In this document: in pieces, positions 51,079 through 59,614 of the stretch
Layout of the letters: each line of letters starts with the position of its first letter
Numbering within the stretch: position 1 is the stretch's first letter
Source: Verrucomicrobiaceae bacterium UBA1938
GTDB taxonomy: Bacteria; Verrucomicrobiota; Verrucomicrobiia; Verrucomicrobiales; Verrucomicrobiaceae
Direction: 5' to 3'
DNA length: 64,000 nucleotides
NCBI GenBank assembly: GCA_002336895.1
Contig: DDFC01000032.1
Location: 248,001 to 312,000, forward strand
The notes under the pieces: generated by a model
Database searches by the model: none
What the model was told of the DNA's origin: nothing
The model's input: only the letters and a program-made list of their open reading frames with translations
Made by a program: the position numbers and the translations under genes

Positions 51079-51420
51079 TGTCAAGAGCATAGTTACAAAA
51101 GTTATTAGTTTGGTTTCGCCAGTCAGTGCAATCTTATAGACTGACCGCTGATTGTTTTCCGTGCTCCAATAAATCCTGCGCCGCCAACCCCTTTCAGTTA
51201 TTATCCGCCCATGAACTGCCCCGGTTCCTGCGGTGCCTCTGAAAGGCGCAGACTTTCGTCCTACGCGCTCCTACCCTCCGAAGCCACCTCGACCCATCAC
51301 CGCTCCACCAGCAGCCTTAAAACCAAATTCTGGCGTAATCACTCCCCTCCACGAATGGGCCTTGATACTCAACACTCCTGCCACCTCCAGTCTTGGCATT
51401 TCGAATGCCTCCGCCCAATA

Positions 51421-51457
51421 TAAAAAAGCCACCCCACACCGATTCAGAGTGAGGTGG
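51421..51457 (-). terminator. Rho-independent terminator after the 258-aa gene
   Basis: Minus-strand hairpin CCACCTCAC...GTGGGGTGG followed by CTTTTTTA, just 3' of the gene ending at 51473. Confidence 0.72.
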
Positions 51458-51472
51458 ACATGACACCGCCGA

Positions 51473-52249
51473 TTAGATCACCGACAAATACACTAACCGT
51501 TGACGTTTATACAGACTCGGCAACGGGAAGGCATCCCGAAGGGTGCTTGAATAGCGAGGGAGATCAGCAGAGAATTCACGTATGATGCCGCGTGCCCGAT
51601 TATTCCAATCGCGGTAGCTAGTAGCAGCAATGCGGAAGAGGATATGAGTCTCCTGTTCCCCCACCGACATGACGGCAACAACGGGCCAGCGACCGCCAAT
51701 AATATCCGCAAACTGGGTGGCCACGTCATCACCGCGAATGCAGGCCGACGCATAGCGATAGCCTGTGGTGATCAACTCAGCGTTTATTGGGGCATTGAGA
51801 ACCGCACCTGCCAGAAGTTGCTGGACCATCTCAGGGTTAACGATGAGGGGCCAGAAAGAACCGATCGCCGGAGACACCCTTGGCGACGCGATTTTTTCCC
51901 AAAGACAAGGTGCGGCAATCGACATGAGGTCTTCCATCACAATAACACTTTCGCCTGGCTGATACAGGAGGGAGAGAAAATCCTCTGCCGACACGTTATG
52001 CGTAGTAATGGGAGAATTGGCAACCAGTTCTCCGTAACGATCCAGAAGTTCAGTGCGACCATAATCGAAGCTCAATGCCTCCTGCAGAAGTTTGGCTTCG
52101 AAATCAGGCTGAAGGGAGTAATCAGCGATTAATGCGCGTAACGTTGGGTGTGAGACGGGAATGAGGGGCCGAACAGAATTGGCGCGGTGGACTTCGAAAT
52201 CCTGAAGGTCATCTGACGAATTGCGGATGGGATAAGGCGGTTTTTTCAT
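51473..52249 (-). CDS. Hypothetical element protein (258 aa)
   Basis: 258 aa, soluble, alpha/beta. DLQDFEVHRANSVRPLIPVSHPTLRALIADYSL at the start, a helical middle (FLSLLYQPGESVIVMEDLMSIAAPCLWEKIA) and AVVAVMSVGEQETHILFRI-type strand in the C-terminal part. No known domain recognised. It has its own terminator and lies between the XRE regulator and the 116-aa protein, in the replication section of the element. Confidence 0.6.
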   Translation of the reverse strand: MKKPPYPIRNSSDDLQDFEVHRANSVRPLIPVSHPTLRALIADYSLQPDFEAKLLQEALSFDYGRTELLDRYGELVANSPITTHNVSAEDFLSLLYQPGESVIVMEDLMSIAAPCLWEKIASPRVSPAIGSFWPLIVNPEMVQQLLAGAVLNAPINAELITTGYRYASACIRGDDVATQFADIIGGRWPVVAVMSVGEQETHILFRIAATSYRDWNNRARGIIREFSADLPRYSSTLRDAFPLPSLYKRQRLVYLSVI

Positions 52250-52261
52250 ACGATAGAAAAT

Positions 52262-52309
52262 AGGAAAATGGGGCCGCTCACTTCCGCCTGTGCATCCATG
52301 AGCGACCCC
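52262..52309 (-). terminator. Rho-independent terminator after the 116-aa gene
   Basis: Minus-strand stem GGGGTCGCTCA...TGAGCGGCCCC (one mismatch) followed by ATTTTCC. Confidence 0.65.
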
Positions 52310-52321
52310 GTGGTTTTCTAC

Positions 52322-52672
52322 TTATTCAGCCTCGCCGACCAGTTTGAGGATCTTGCGATTCTTTTCCTGAACCTCGATGATCAGGCCCTTCTCACTAAGC
52401 TGCTTGCGAGCAGCAGAGAGCAGAGCGTGATCAGCAAGAACCGAGCTAAGGAACGTAAGATTGACCGCGCCACCAAAGGCTTTGAGCGCCTCCATGATGG
52501 TGAAGGTGTAATCAAGCTCCCCTCCAAGTTTCTCCAAGCGCCGGATGCGCTTGAGGACCTCGATAAGGTGTGTGGCAATAGCCTCGTTCAGTTTGTTTTG
52601 CGCGTTCAGTGCTGCCTTTTCGTCTTCGTCATCTTCAACGTCGATGACCGGCGGGGGTGTGGTTTTAGCCAT
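52322..52672 (-). CDS. Acidic helical protein (116 aa)
   Basis: N-terminal acidic stretch (VIDVEDDEDEKAALNAQN), a coiled coil-like helix (NEAIATHLIEVLKRIRRLEKLGGELDYTFTIMEALKAF) and a winged-helix-like end (LSSVLADHALLSAARKQLSEKGLIIEVQEKNRKILKL). May be a DNA-binding adaptor of the replication block. Followed by a strong terminator. Family unrecognised. Confidence 0.6.
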   Translation of the reverse strand: MAKTTPPPVIDVEDDEDEKAALNAQNKLNEAIATHLIEVLKRIRRLEKLGGELDYTFTIMEALKAFGGAVNLTFLSSVLADHALLSAARKQLSEKGLIIEVQEKNRKILKLVGEAE

Positions 52673-52764
52673 GGTATTTATTTCTGTGTGTTTGTGGATT
52701 GCCTGCCTAGCAGGCGGTGTTTCGACCGATAGAGATCACTCGACCCCCAACCGATCTGAAAGGG

Positions 52765-53055
52765 TTAAGAAGGGGTCTCGTCGCTCCGGACGCCTGTGGG
52801 TTGGGCCTCGATGTAAGCCAGCAGCGACTCCACATTCACAAGCCTCACGCCTCTGCTTGCATGCTTTTGGCTTTTGATTGACCGGGATTTTACCGGGGGA
52901 TTAAAGCCGTTGGCCTTGGTGGGCAGAATGGCGGCGTTGATTGCTGATCTGGACAAACCCGTTATGGAGCAACGGGCACCAGATTTTGGAAGTTGAGTCC
53001 ATTCTGGGCGATAGGATTTCTCTTGGACTGTGTCAGGGGTTGGTATCGTTTTCAC
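52765..53055 (-). CDS. AlpA/excisionase-like DNA-binding protein (96 aa)
   Basis: LPKSGARCSITGLSRSAINAAILPTKANGFNPPVKSRSIKSQKHASRGVRLVNVESLLAYIEAQ is the pattern of small winged-HTH excisionase/AlpA-like proteins of integrated elements in this phylum. It could direct excision with the integrase or regulate the element's promoters. It is about 75 bp downstream of the 219-aa gene in the same direction. Arm-type sites for it are candidates at 5351 and 57993. Confidence 0.65.
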   Translation of the reverse strand: MKTIPTPDTVQEKSYRPEWTQLPKSGARCSITGLSRSAINAAILPTKANGFNPPVKSRSIKSQKHASRGVRLVNVESLLAYIEAQPTGVRSDETPS

Positions 53056-53130
53056 GCCGCCATACTCGGCTGTCGCTGCAAACCCGCATTGTCGTCAAAG
53101 CACCTTCCAAAAGCACAATTTTCTGCAGGA

Positions 53131-53790
53131 CTAGAGTACACGCCAAAGCACGCTCTCAACATCCTTGACTGCTTTGGCAGCCCCGCGACTCAATTGGCTA
53201 TGATGGTCGCTGAACAACCGGATGCGCATTTCATCAAGGAACTGTTCAACTCGCTCCCAGGAGCGGCATTTGCGATAGAGACGAAGGATGCTGAGATCCC
53301 TAAGGCGGTCGATCGAGCTTCTCTGGCGTCCAGCCTTCGAACTGAACCATCGCTTAAGTCGTTTCCAGTCAGCACTATTCATGTCGGCTGTGATTTCCAA
53401 GAGATGCATGCCTTGTGGAACGACTGTCTGCGAGAGTGCTGGGTGATGTCGAGTCCTCATTCCATCGCGCTCCATATTTAGCGCAGCACATCGTGAACGG
53501 CGATCATTCTCAGGCACCGACAAGAATGGCTTTTCGGGAAAATCTGGGAACGCATCAAAGAAGCGGCAGGCCACCAACTGATGACACGAATTCTGGAACA
53601 TGTCTGGATCGGGCCATTGCTTTTTCTCCCGATACTCCATGACGGCAGTAATCACCTTTTGACTATCACGAGCATGCTCATATAGCTCGCACCAGTGGAG
53701 TTGATCTTCTGGACACTTAAACAGGCTCCATTCGGAATCGGAGTCCGACGTTAACGGCATCTCATAAAGAGGGTTTTTCAGCGTTTTCAT
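53131..53790 (-). CDS. Hypothetical element protein (219 aa)
   Basis: 219 aa, soluble and basic in its second half (RSSIDRLRDLSILRLYRKCRSWERVEQFLDEMRIRLFSDHH). Aromatic and Cys residues are scattered (CPEDQLHWCELYEHARD). It starts 7 bp after the primase-helicase stop, so the two are probably one transcript. No family recognised; the operon suggests a replication partner. Confidence 0.6.
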   Translation of the reverse strand: MKTLKNPLYEMPLTSDSDSEWSLFKCPEDQLHWCELYEHARDSQKVITAVMEYREKKQWPDPDMFQNSCHQLVACRFFDAFPDFPEKPFLSVPENDRRSRCAALNMERDGMRTRHHPALSQTVVPQGMHLLEITADMNSADWKRLKRWFSSKAGRQRSSIDRLRDLSILRLYRKCRSWERVEQFLDEMRIRLFSDHHSQLSRGAAKAVKDVESVLWRVL

Positions 53791-53796
53791 AAGGCG

Positions 53797-55305
53797 TTAT
53801 TCCTCATTGATGAATTTCACCCCCATGTAACCGCGAACTTCGACGCAATCTTTTTTGATGTGGTTGCTCCGCTCGACACCAAACAGTTTAAACATGACGG
53901 CAGGAAACTCCTCGTGGAACTTCTGCTGCCTAGGCAGCATCCACTTGCGTTCTTGGACGAACTTCTTGAAGGACTTCCAGATTTCCTCGACAGAAATCGA
54001 ATCCTTTCCCTTCTCGATTGATGCATTTGCGAACACCCTCAACGCATCGCTTTCTTCCAGCCAGTCGTCGACACGCTTCCGCTGTGCCTCGGTGAGTTTC
54101 AGCGTGCCATGCTCTTCAAGCTCCTTGCGGTGGGCCAGGAAACCTTTCACGAGCCAAGCCAGAATCCCCTCCCCCTCTTCATTCAGCAGCACACGGTCAA
54201 AGTTGGGAATGATTTTATCCGGCGCTTTGCGACTGAACTCATAAACTACCAAGCGCCGACTCCATGCACTCAGGTCGTCATTCAGCTTGATTTTCAGTCT
54301 GCTGTTCGTGGTGATGATGACGTAAAAATTTCCACGCATATCATGCTTGCCACCGTACTTCTGCTCAGTCTGAACACGGTCGGCACCCGTCATCGACTTG
54401 ATGACTGCCGCACCCTGGTTGTTGAGGTAGTCGGGAAGAACGTCCTTGCCGACCAGCGTAGATTTGCCAATCAAACTGTGCGTTTCAAAGCGACCGGTGA
54501 GTTGATGACTGCGGAGGTATCCAATCTTGCCGAGGCCGAAGATGGCTTCGATGATTGAGACAAGGACGCTTTTGCCAGATCCACCTTCCCCCTGTAAAAG
54601 GGTGATGGTCTGGGCGTCGTTACCGGCAAAGAGCTGGCGACCCAGGTCACGCTGCAGAAGAAGCACATCATCTGGATCAGGCAGGGCAGGACGAATCAGT
54701 TCATTAAGGAACCGTTCGCATTTTGCCTCAGGGTTATAGATAAAGGGAATCTTTTCCGTGAACCAATCTTTGGGGGTGTAAGGGCGCAGGACGGCTTCAT
54801 TACCGGAGAGATCGAGGACGCCATTTGCGACGGGCAGCAAACTACCAACAGGGATGGCAGGCTCACCAAACACTGCACAGGCCCCCACAAGGTTCAGCAG
54901 GTCCTTGAGCAGCCCATTTTTGCGTTTTGCCAGCAGCTCCGGGACTTTGGCCTCGTCAGCCAGTTCCTTCAGCATCGCAGCCATCTGCTTGATCAGGGAG
55001 TTTTTGGTGACTTTACGCCAGATGCCCTCCTCGTCCGAATACTGAACCAGAGAGCCGTCCATGGCCCGGAATGCGACCTGATGTTTGGCTGCGAACCAAG
55101 CTGCAAACGCCAGTTGATTGAGAACAGATTTTTCTCCGTCAATGATGAGGATGGGACCGAACTCATCCACAATCTTATTGCGGAGTTTTGTCTGAGGGTC
55201 GTCCAGGTCGTCCGGCTCCTTTTGGCTATTTGTGTTCGTGTGTGGGGCAACCTTATTCGTGAGGGGTGCCTTTGATTCTGGTTTCGTATGAGGTGGTTTT
55301 TTCAT
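53797..55305 (-). CDS. D5/P4-type primase-helicase (502 aa)
   Basis: The ATG at 55305 (MKKPPHTKPE) is preferred over the upstream one at 55329. The N-terminal 130 residues are hydrophilic with a D5-N-like part (LAFAAWFAAKHQVAFRAMDGSLVQYSDEEGIWRKVT), then the SF3 helicase core: Walker A LLQGEGGSGKSVLVSII (about 250-265), RSHQLTGRFETHSLIGKSTLVGKDV (Walker B/B' region), MTGADRVQTEQKYGGKHDMRGNFYVIITTNSRLKI (motif C with the TTN). The C-terminal winged-helix end has EEIWKSFKKFVQERKW. This is the main replication initiator or helicase of the element. The archaeo-eukaryotic primase part is not obvious, so it may be a helicase with separate priming. Confidence 0.85.
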   Translation of the reverse strand: MKKPPHTKPESKAPLTNKVAPHTNTNSQKEPDDLDDPQTKLRNKIVDEFGPILIIDGEKSVLNQLAFAAWFAAKHQVAFRAMDGSLVQYSDEEGIWRKVTKNSLIKQMAAMLKELADEAKVPELLAKRKNGLLKDLLNLVGACAVFGEPAIPVGSLLPVANGVLDLSGNEAVLRPYTPKDWFTEKIPFIYNPEAKCERFLNELIRPALPDPDDVLLLQRDLGRQLFAGNDAQTITLLQGEGGSGKSVLVSIIEAIFGLGKIGYLRSHQLTGRFETHSLIGKSTLVGKDVLPDYLNNQGAAVIKSMTGADRVQTEQKYGGKHDMRGNFYVIITTNSRLKIKLNDDLSAWSRRLVVYEFSRKAPDKIIPNFDRVLLNEEGEGILAWLVKGFLAHRKELEEHGTLKLTEAQRKRVDDWLEESDALRVFANASIEKGKDSISVEEIWKSFKKFVQERKWMLPRQQKFHEEFPAVMFKLFGVERSNHIKKDCVEVRGYMGVKFINEE

Positions 55306-55558
55306 GACGATGAGATGCTGCCACCTCATCCCTCTTTCAGCGAAGCACGGCTATTCCGTCAGAATACAAATGCACCGGCGCGTATTTGAACCTGATGTGA
55401 TCCAAGGCCGTCCAGGTCGTCCGGATCTGTCGCATCGATAGGAATTTTGATCCTTAGATGTTTCAGCACGTTCGCACTGACCATCCTTATACTGGCGCTC
55501 TCCTTCGCCAATCAGTCACCGCCATTGTAGCAAGCGAGACGTTTTCCCCAACCGGCAC

Positions 55559-56575
55559 CTAACGCCTCCTCTTTGACATCAGCGCCTCTTCCCAATTATC
55601 GATTCTTCGCGCTTTTGCTACATGCTGCGCTCTCACATCAACCGGGAATCTGCATACCCAGCTCATGCGCTCTTCCGCCTTTTCCCGCGACATCGTTAAA
55701 AACCTCCGTGCGACCGGTAGAGGGGCACGTTCTGCCATCCATGTCGCCAGAGCCTTATTGCCGCAATCCTTGGCGTTTTCCTTTGAAAGTTGGGACGACA
55801 GATGAACCTCAAGGTTTATATTCCTGTCGAATAGATCCTGAATTGGAGTCGCCCAAGCTTTAATGATACGGTCCGCCTGTTTCGCTGCACTGTTCCAAAC
55901 CGACGCTTTTTCTGCGAACAATTCCTGCGCATTGCCTCTCCCGATTTTTGAGCGCTTCACCGCCGACTTGTAATCTCCAGCCTTCAGCAATCTCATAGCG
56001 CCTAGAGCCTTCAGGGCTTTCCGGACAGTCGCACGTTCGTCTTTTCCCGGCTTCTTGACTTTGCAATGGTCGGATGCTTTGGGCTCGTTTTCATCGAGCC
56101 ATTTTTCAAAAGCCGCAACAATTTCACCGTTCGGATAGTGCCACGAAAACACAAACGGCATGGCTGTCACGTGCACAAGTCCCTGTTCACCAAAGCCTAT
56201 AGCGTCCACCAGGCCATCTGTTGTTGTATCCAGAGCTGCAAGACCACATCGAAACAACGGTGGAAATGACGGTGAATCCTTTCTGTGCTGGGTCAAAATT
56301 GCGGCGCGTGTTTCAGCAGGTATTTTCAGCCATGGAGTCGAGGGGAAGTGTTTGGCGAACAACTTGTAGAACCTCTTCAGTGAAGATGATTTTTGAATGA
56401 CTGCCTCGATTGCTCCCCCATCAAAGACCCAGGCTCGCGAATACTCGTATTCAAAGCAGTCATACAATTCATCGTCTGAAACACCAAAGCGGGTATCCCT
56501 ATTCTCTGACGGGTTGAAATCCCATTCCTCTCTGATGAGCTTCTCAAAATTCTTGTCTTGGCGGGGCATCTGCAA
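55559..56575 (-). CDS. Hypothetical element protein (338 aa)
   Basis: 338 aa, soluble, mixed alpha/beta in the first 180 residues (YDCFEYEYSRAWVFDGGAIEAVIQKSSSLKRFYKLFAKHFPSTPWLKI; GLAALDTTTDGLVDAIGFGEQG) and helical, basic C-terminus (ERMSWVCRFPVDVRAQHVAKARRIDNWEEALMSKRRR). It sits between the integrase and the primase. I do not recognise the family; the position at the conserved end suggests a regulator of excision or replication. Confidence 0.6.
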   Translation of the reverse strand: MQMPRQDKNFEKLIREEWDFNPSENRDTRFGVSDDELYDCFEYEYSRAWVFDGGAIEAVIQKSSSLKRFYKLFAKHFPSTPWLKIPAETRAAILTQHRKDSPSFPPLFRCGLAALDTTTDGLVDAIGFGEQGLVHVTAMPFVFSWHYPNGEIVAAFEKWLDENEPKASDHCKVKKPGKDERATVRKALKALGAMRLLKAGDYKSAVKRSKIGRGNAQELFAEKASVWNSAAKQADRIIKAWATPIQDLFDRNINLEVHLSSQLSKENAKDCGNKALATWMAERAPLPVARRFLTMSREKAEERMSWVCRFPVDVRAQHVAKARRIDNWEEALMSKRRR

Positions 56576-56608
56576 ACAAAGATGAATCGCCGATCTTTGG
56601 CAACCGCC

Positions 56609-56791
56609 TCATTTGGTCACATCCGGCAATGATTCAGTAGCCTTCTTGAGTGCTTCGCTGCCGACGGGCGTGTAATGCTCGCTCATCTGCTCGGAGTCAT
56701 GGCCGATCAGTTCCATCACGACCGCTGCAGGTATGCCGACCTCTTTCAAAAGGGTCACTGCGGTATGGCGCAAACCGTGGAATGACACCAC
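56609..56791 (-). pseudogene. C-terminal fragment of a second tyrosine recombinase
   Basis: The reading frame continues in phase after the stop of the complete integrase: VSFHGLRHTAVTLLKEVGIPAAVVMELIGHDSEQMSEHYTPVG. It carries HxxR, the second His and the Tyr of another integrase C-terminus, 60 aa long. It has no N-terminal part, so it is a remnant from a recombination event. Confidence 0.7.
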
Positions 56792-57970
56792 TCACTTTTC
56801 TGTCGTCTTCTGCTCATTCACCTCAAGCCCTTTGATTTTCTCCAGTGCTCGTTTCTGCGTATCGACCTCAAGATGAATATAACGAGAGTGGGCATCATCC
56901 GCAGAATGGCCCGCGAGAGCTTTGCTAACAACTGTAGGAACATCAGCATTGGTCAGCTTGGAGATAAAATAATGTCTCGTGCTGTGGAAACCGAGCGCGT
57001 TGAATTTTCGGCCCAACGTCGCTTTCTTCTCTGACGGATCCCTTACCACATTTGTGCGAAGGCCAGTCTTGACCAGAATTGCTGCAAACTGATTACTGAG
57101 TCCTCCAGCGCTGCCTGATTTCTTTCCCGACAATGATGGAAATACGGCATCGGTGTCTTTTTTGGGTTTCGGCAGTGCCTTAAGATACTCCACCACCTCG
57201 GTGTGAAGGGCTACGGTGATGGACTTACCGGTCCTGTTAGCGGTTTTGGCCGGCTTAAACGTCAGGGATCCTTGGATGAGGTCAAGCTGATCCCACCGGA
57301 TGTTTGCTGCATCATTCAGACGCAGCCCACCAAAGGCACCAAAAAGAATCATCCCTCTCCACTCCCTATTAGCATTGGCACACAAGACGGCTAATTGTTC
57401 ATCGGAAAAAGCCTGTCGCTCTTGTTGATTGACCTGAATGGACTCAACGCCATCAGCCGGATTATCCAGGCGCTGGTTCTTCCTCCTCGCACTTTCAAAC
57501 ATCGCACGCAGAACTTTGACGCCAAAATCAGCAGTGCTGGCGACCTTCCCTTGTGCCAGTTCCTGATCCCGAAACCGCTCAATTTCGTCAGAGGTCACGC
57601 TCGCAATCGTCGCCTTGGCACGCTTCGCTCCAACGAACTTGAGGAAATTTTGAATCACTGACTCGTATCTCTTGCGTGTCGATTCAGCTTTGACTCCCCG
57701 TGTCAGCCATTCTGTAGCGAACACATGCGTTGAGACTTTTCCGATGGAATCCTGGCCAACCCTATCAAGCAACTCATTTGCGAATTTGATGACAGCCGCC
57801 TGCGTGATTTCGCCTTTGTTGGCCTCCTTTGCCAGTCGTTCCCACTCCAATGCTATGCGGAGTGCGTCTGATCTGTTTTTCTGCTTCGTCGAGCGATATG
57901 ATACAGTGTCACCATCCCTAAACTTGGCGATCCAAAATGGTGACTTTGGGACTCTTCTAATGGATGCCAT
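56792..57970 (-). CDS. int: Tyrosine recombinase/integrase of the element (392 aa)
   Basis: Full-length: an N-terminal arm-binding-like region, a SAM-like core-binding part (residues about 80-170) and the catalytic domain with Arg in GAFGGLRLNDAANIRW, Lys region TANRTGKS, HxxR in GFHSTRHYFISKL, His in LAGHS and nucleophile Tyr in SRYIHLE. Its start is 23 bp from the right arm-type site (57993) and the attR core at 58094. The enzyme joins the attachment site with the tRNA target. Catalytic residues are all present, so the element may still move. Confidence 0.92.
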   Translation of the reverse strand: MASIRRVPKSPFWIAKFRDGDTVSYRSTKQKNRSDALRIALEWERLAKEANKGEITQAAVIKFANELLDRVGQDSIGKVSTHVFATEWLTRGVKAESTRKRYESVIQNFLKFVGAKRAKATIASVTSDEIERFRDQELAQGKVASTADFGVKVLRAMFESARRKNQRLDNPADGVESIQVNQQERQAFSDEQLAVLCANANREWRGMILFGAFGGLRLNDAANIRWDQLDLIQGSLTFKPAKTANRTGKSITVALHTEVVEYLKALPKPKKDTDAVFPSLSGKKSGSAGGLSNQFAAILVKTGLRTNVVRDPSEKKATLGRKFNALGFHSTRHYFISKLTNADVPTVVSKALAGHSADDAHSRYIHLEVDTQKRALEKIKGLEVNEQKTTEK

Positions 57971-57992
57971 GGCTTGCTCAATTCTAAAAATA

Positions 57993-58014
57993 GTTGCACC
58001 AAAAGTTGCACCTG
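57993..58014. promoter_or_regulatory. Right arm-type integrase/excisionase site
   Basis: Two GTTGCACC copies 12 bp apart, identical over 22 bp to 5351-5372 in the same orientation, 23 bp before the integrase start codon. Likely bound by Int or Xis and perhaps used for integrase autoregulation. Confidence 0.6.
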
Positions 58015-58093
58015 TCGAGGAAATTTCAGGATGTTTTGCGAAGACTAATCAGCTGATAACCAATGCCTTTAAACATCCTCGAACATCAATGAT

Positions 58094-58128
58094 GGAAACC
58101 CTCGTTCTATCCATTGAACTACGGGGAC
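58094..58128. repeat. attR core: displaced 5' half of tRNA-Arg
   Basis: Identical to 5265-5295 over 31 bp, then one mismatch and three matching bases, on the same strand. Reading the minus strand it is GTCCCCG followed by the D arm and half the anticodon loop, then sequence breaks away, so it is the original tRNA 5' half. Confidence 0.88.
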
Positions 58129-58790
58129 AAACGGTCAGGCTGCTTCTATCACGCGTACGGGATATGATTCAACTGGGAATGCAGGTTCTATCCAGCGGGT
58201 AAGTTCATGCAATCGTCCTTGCTCGGCATTCAACTGGGCACAAAAAAAATCTCAAAAATGAGAAGCCTGCTCGTTTCGTCGGCACTCCCTGCCTGCTCAT
58301 GGCCCGCCCCCCCCCGCTGCCACAGGATCTTCAATAGTCTGAATGCGGTCAGCAGCGATTGAGGCCGGGAAATGGCAAAGGAGAAGCAGCCTCTCGGCGC
58401 TTGGCTGGCATCACCCTTTGACGGCAGAGTTTGTCAGGCATTTTATAATATGGAGCACATCAGCTTCCGTGGAACGTGGGAAAAGTCATGATTCGCCCCG
58501 GTTCTTCCCTGCCCGACCTGAACGCACGGAAAAAAGCTGACTAAAGATCGGGGAGGGCTCGGTGCCATTGGCACCAACAGGAAATGCCTCTTACAGTCGG
58601 CACCTCCCAGCTATCTGTCAAAACATCGCATAAAGTAATACCACACCAAATAGTCGCTACACCTTGATTTACAAACTAGGCTCTCCTTCAAAGCCACTGG
58701 AATGAGAACTAGATCGCTATCGCCCCATCCCAGACGGCAGGGAGGCGCCGCCCTCAACCATTTCAAAGCACGGCATGAGCCACTCCCCTG
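58129..58790. other. Host intergenic region to the right of the element, no gene seen
   Basis: 660 bp between attR and the SDR gene. It must contain the original promoter of tRNA-Arg (now driving only the 5' half) and the terminator of the SDR gene. No open frame with good coding character. Confidence 0.5.
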
Positions 58791-58798
58791 CCGTGCTT
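58766..58798 (-). terminator. Rho-independent terminator after the SDR gene
   Basis: Minus-strand AAGCACGGCA...TGCCGTGCTT 10-bp stem followed by TGAAATG; the T run is short. Confidence 0.6.
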
Positions 58799-58807
58799 GA
58801 TTAAGTG

Positions 58808-59581
58808 TTATCTCAGGTTCACCGCCCCACCGTCGATCGGGTAGGAGCTGCCCGTCACAAAAGACGCCTCATCACTGCACAGATACAGCGCCAGCGCGGC
58901 GATCTCGTCCGGTTTGGCCATCCGCCCGATCGGCTGCGCCGCGCTGAGCTTCTGAAACATCTCGGCCTCCTGACCTGGATAGGTCTTGGCCAGATAGCCG
59001 TCCACAAAGGGGGTATGCACTCGCGCCGGAGCGATGCAATTGCAGCGGATGCCCTGCTTGATGAAGTCTTTGGCAATGGAGTACGTCATCATCAGCACCG
59101 CCCCCTTTGTCATGGAGTAGGCAAAGCGATCCGCCAGCCCCATTTGTGCGGCAATGGAGCACATGTTCAGGATGACACCGTTGTTCCGGGTGGTCATGTG
59201 CGCCAGAGCCGCCTGTGCACAGGCGTGCACGCCTTTGATGTTCACCCGATGCAGACGGTCCATGTCCTCCTCCGTGGTGCTCAAAGCCGTGCCGATGTGG
59301 GCAATCCCCGCATTGTTCACCAGGATGTCGATCTTGCCGTGGGTGGCCGCCACCTCGTCAAAGATCGCCTTCACTTCGGCATAGCTGCCCACGTCACAGG
59401 CCGAGGCACGTCCGCTGCCTCCGGCGGCCTTGATCTGGTCCACGGTTTCCTGGGCGGCCTCCTGCTTCAGGTCCAGCACTTCGACGTGCGCCCCCTGCTT
59501 GGCGAAAAGAACGGCAATAGCCTGACCGATGCCCGATCCGGCTCCGGTGATGATGACGGTTTTGTTGGCGAGTGAAAACAT
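58808..59581 (-). CDS. Short-chain dehydrogenase/reductase (257 aa)
   Basis: Classical SDR: cofactor motif ITGAGSGIGQAIAVLFAKQG (residues about 10-29), NNAGIA at about 87, catalytic Ser around 139 and YSMTKG (Tyr about 152, Lys about 156). After the Tyr comes CIAPARVHTPFVDGYLAKTY. The acidic residue after the second strand (VLDLK) suggests NAD rather than NADP. The exact substrate cannot be read; annotated relatives include glucose 1-dehydrogenase- and 3-oxoacyl reductase-like enzymes. Chromosomal gene. Confidence 0.88.
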   Translation of the reverse strand: MFSLANKTVIITGAGSGIGQAIAVLFAKQGAHVEVLDLKQEAAQETVDQIKAAGGSGRASACDVGSYAEVKAIFDEVAATHGKIDILVNNAGIAHIGTALSTTEEDMDRLHRVNIKGVHACAQAALAHMTTRNNGVILNMCSIAAQMGLADRFAYSMTKGAVLMMTYSIAKDFIKQGIRCNCIAPARVHTPFVDGYLAKTYPGQEAEMFQKLSAAQPIGRMAKPDEIAALALYLCSDEASFVTGSSYPIDGGAVNLR

Positions 59582-59614
59582 GAGTGGGAGAAAACAACGA
59601 TTCCTCCCGCTTTT

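Larger units (their letters stand above)
51045..51472. other. Intergenic region with control signals, no gene
   Basis: 428 bp upstream of the XRE gene. It holds the inverted repeat at 51060-51078 and the second ATAACTT/AAGTTAT pair (about 51068-51106); the plus-strand frames are not protein-like. Confidence 0.5.
5265..58128. mobile_element. Integrated element (52.8 kb) in tRNA-Arg, carrying replication, defence and surface-glycan genes
   Basis: Both ends are marked by the same 31-bp sequence in direct orientation (5265-5295 and 58094-58124), taken from the D-arm to anticodon part of tRNA-Arg. A complete tyrosine recombinase gene lies next to the right end, and a 22-bp arm-like sequence is shared just inside both ends. 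Cargo includes a D5 primase-helicase, RepA-like ATPase, clamp, ligase, CBASS, a ubiquitin-like operon and a glycosyltransferase cluster. No structural phage genes and no recognisable type IV secretion or relaxase genes were seen. A mobilisable island, satellite or phage-plasmid relative fits better than a self-transmissible ICE or an intact prophage. Confidence 0.88.

Noticed and set aside
58150..58205. GGAATGCAGGTTCTATCCAGC resembling a tRNA T arm
   Set aside because: Opposite orientation to the nearby tRNA half and a poor T stem; probably coincidence.
58805..59575. 256-aa plus-strand frame
   Set aside because: Exact antisense of the SDR gene, which has all family motifs.
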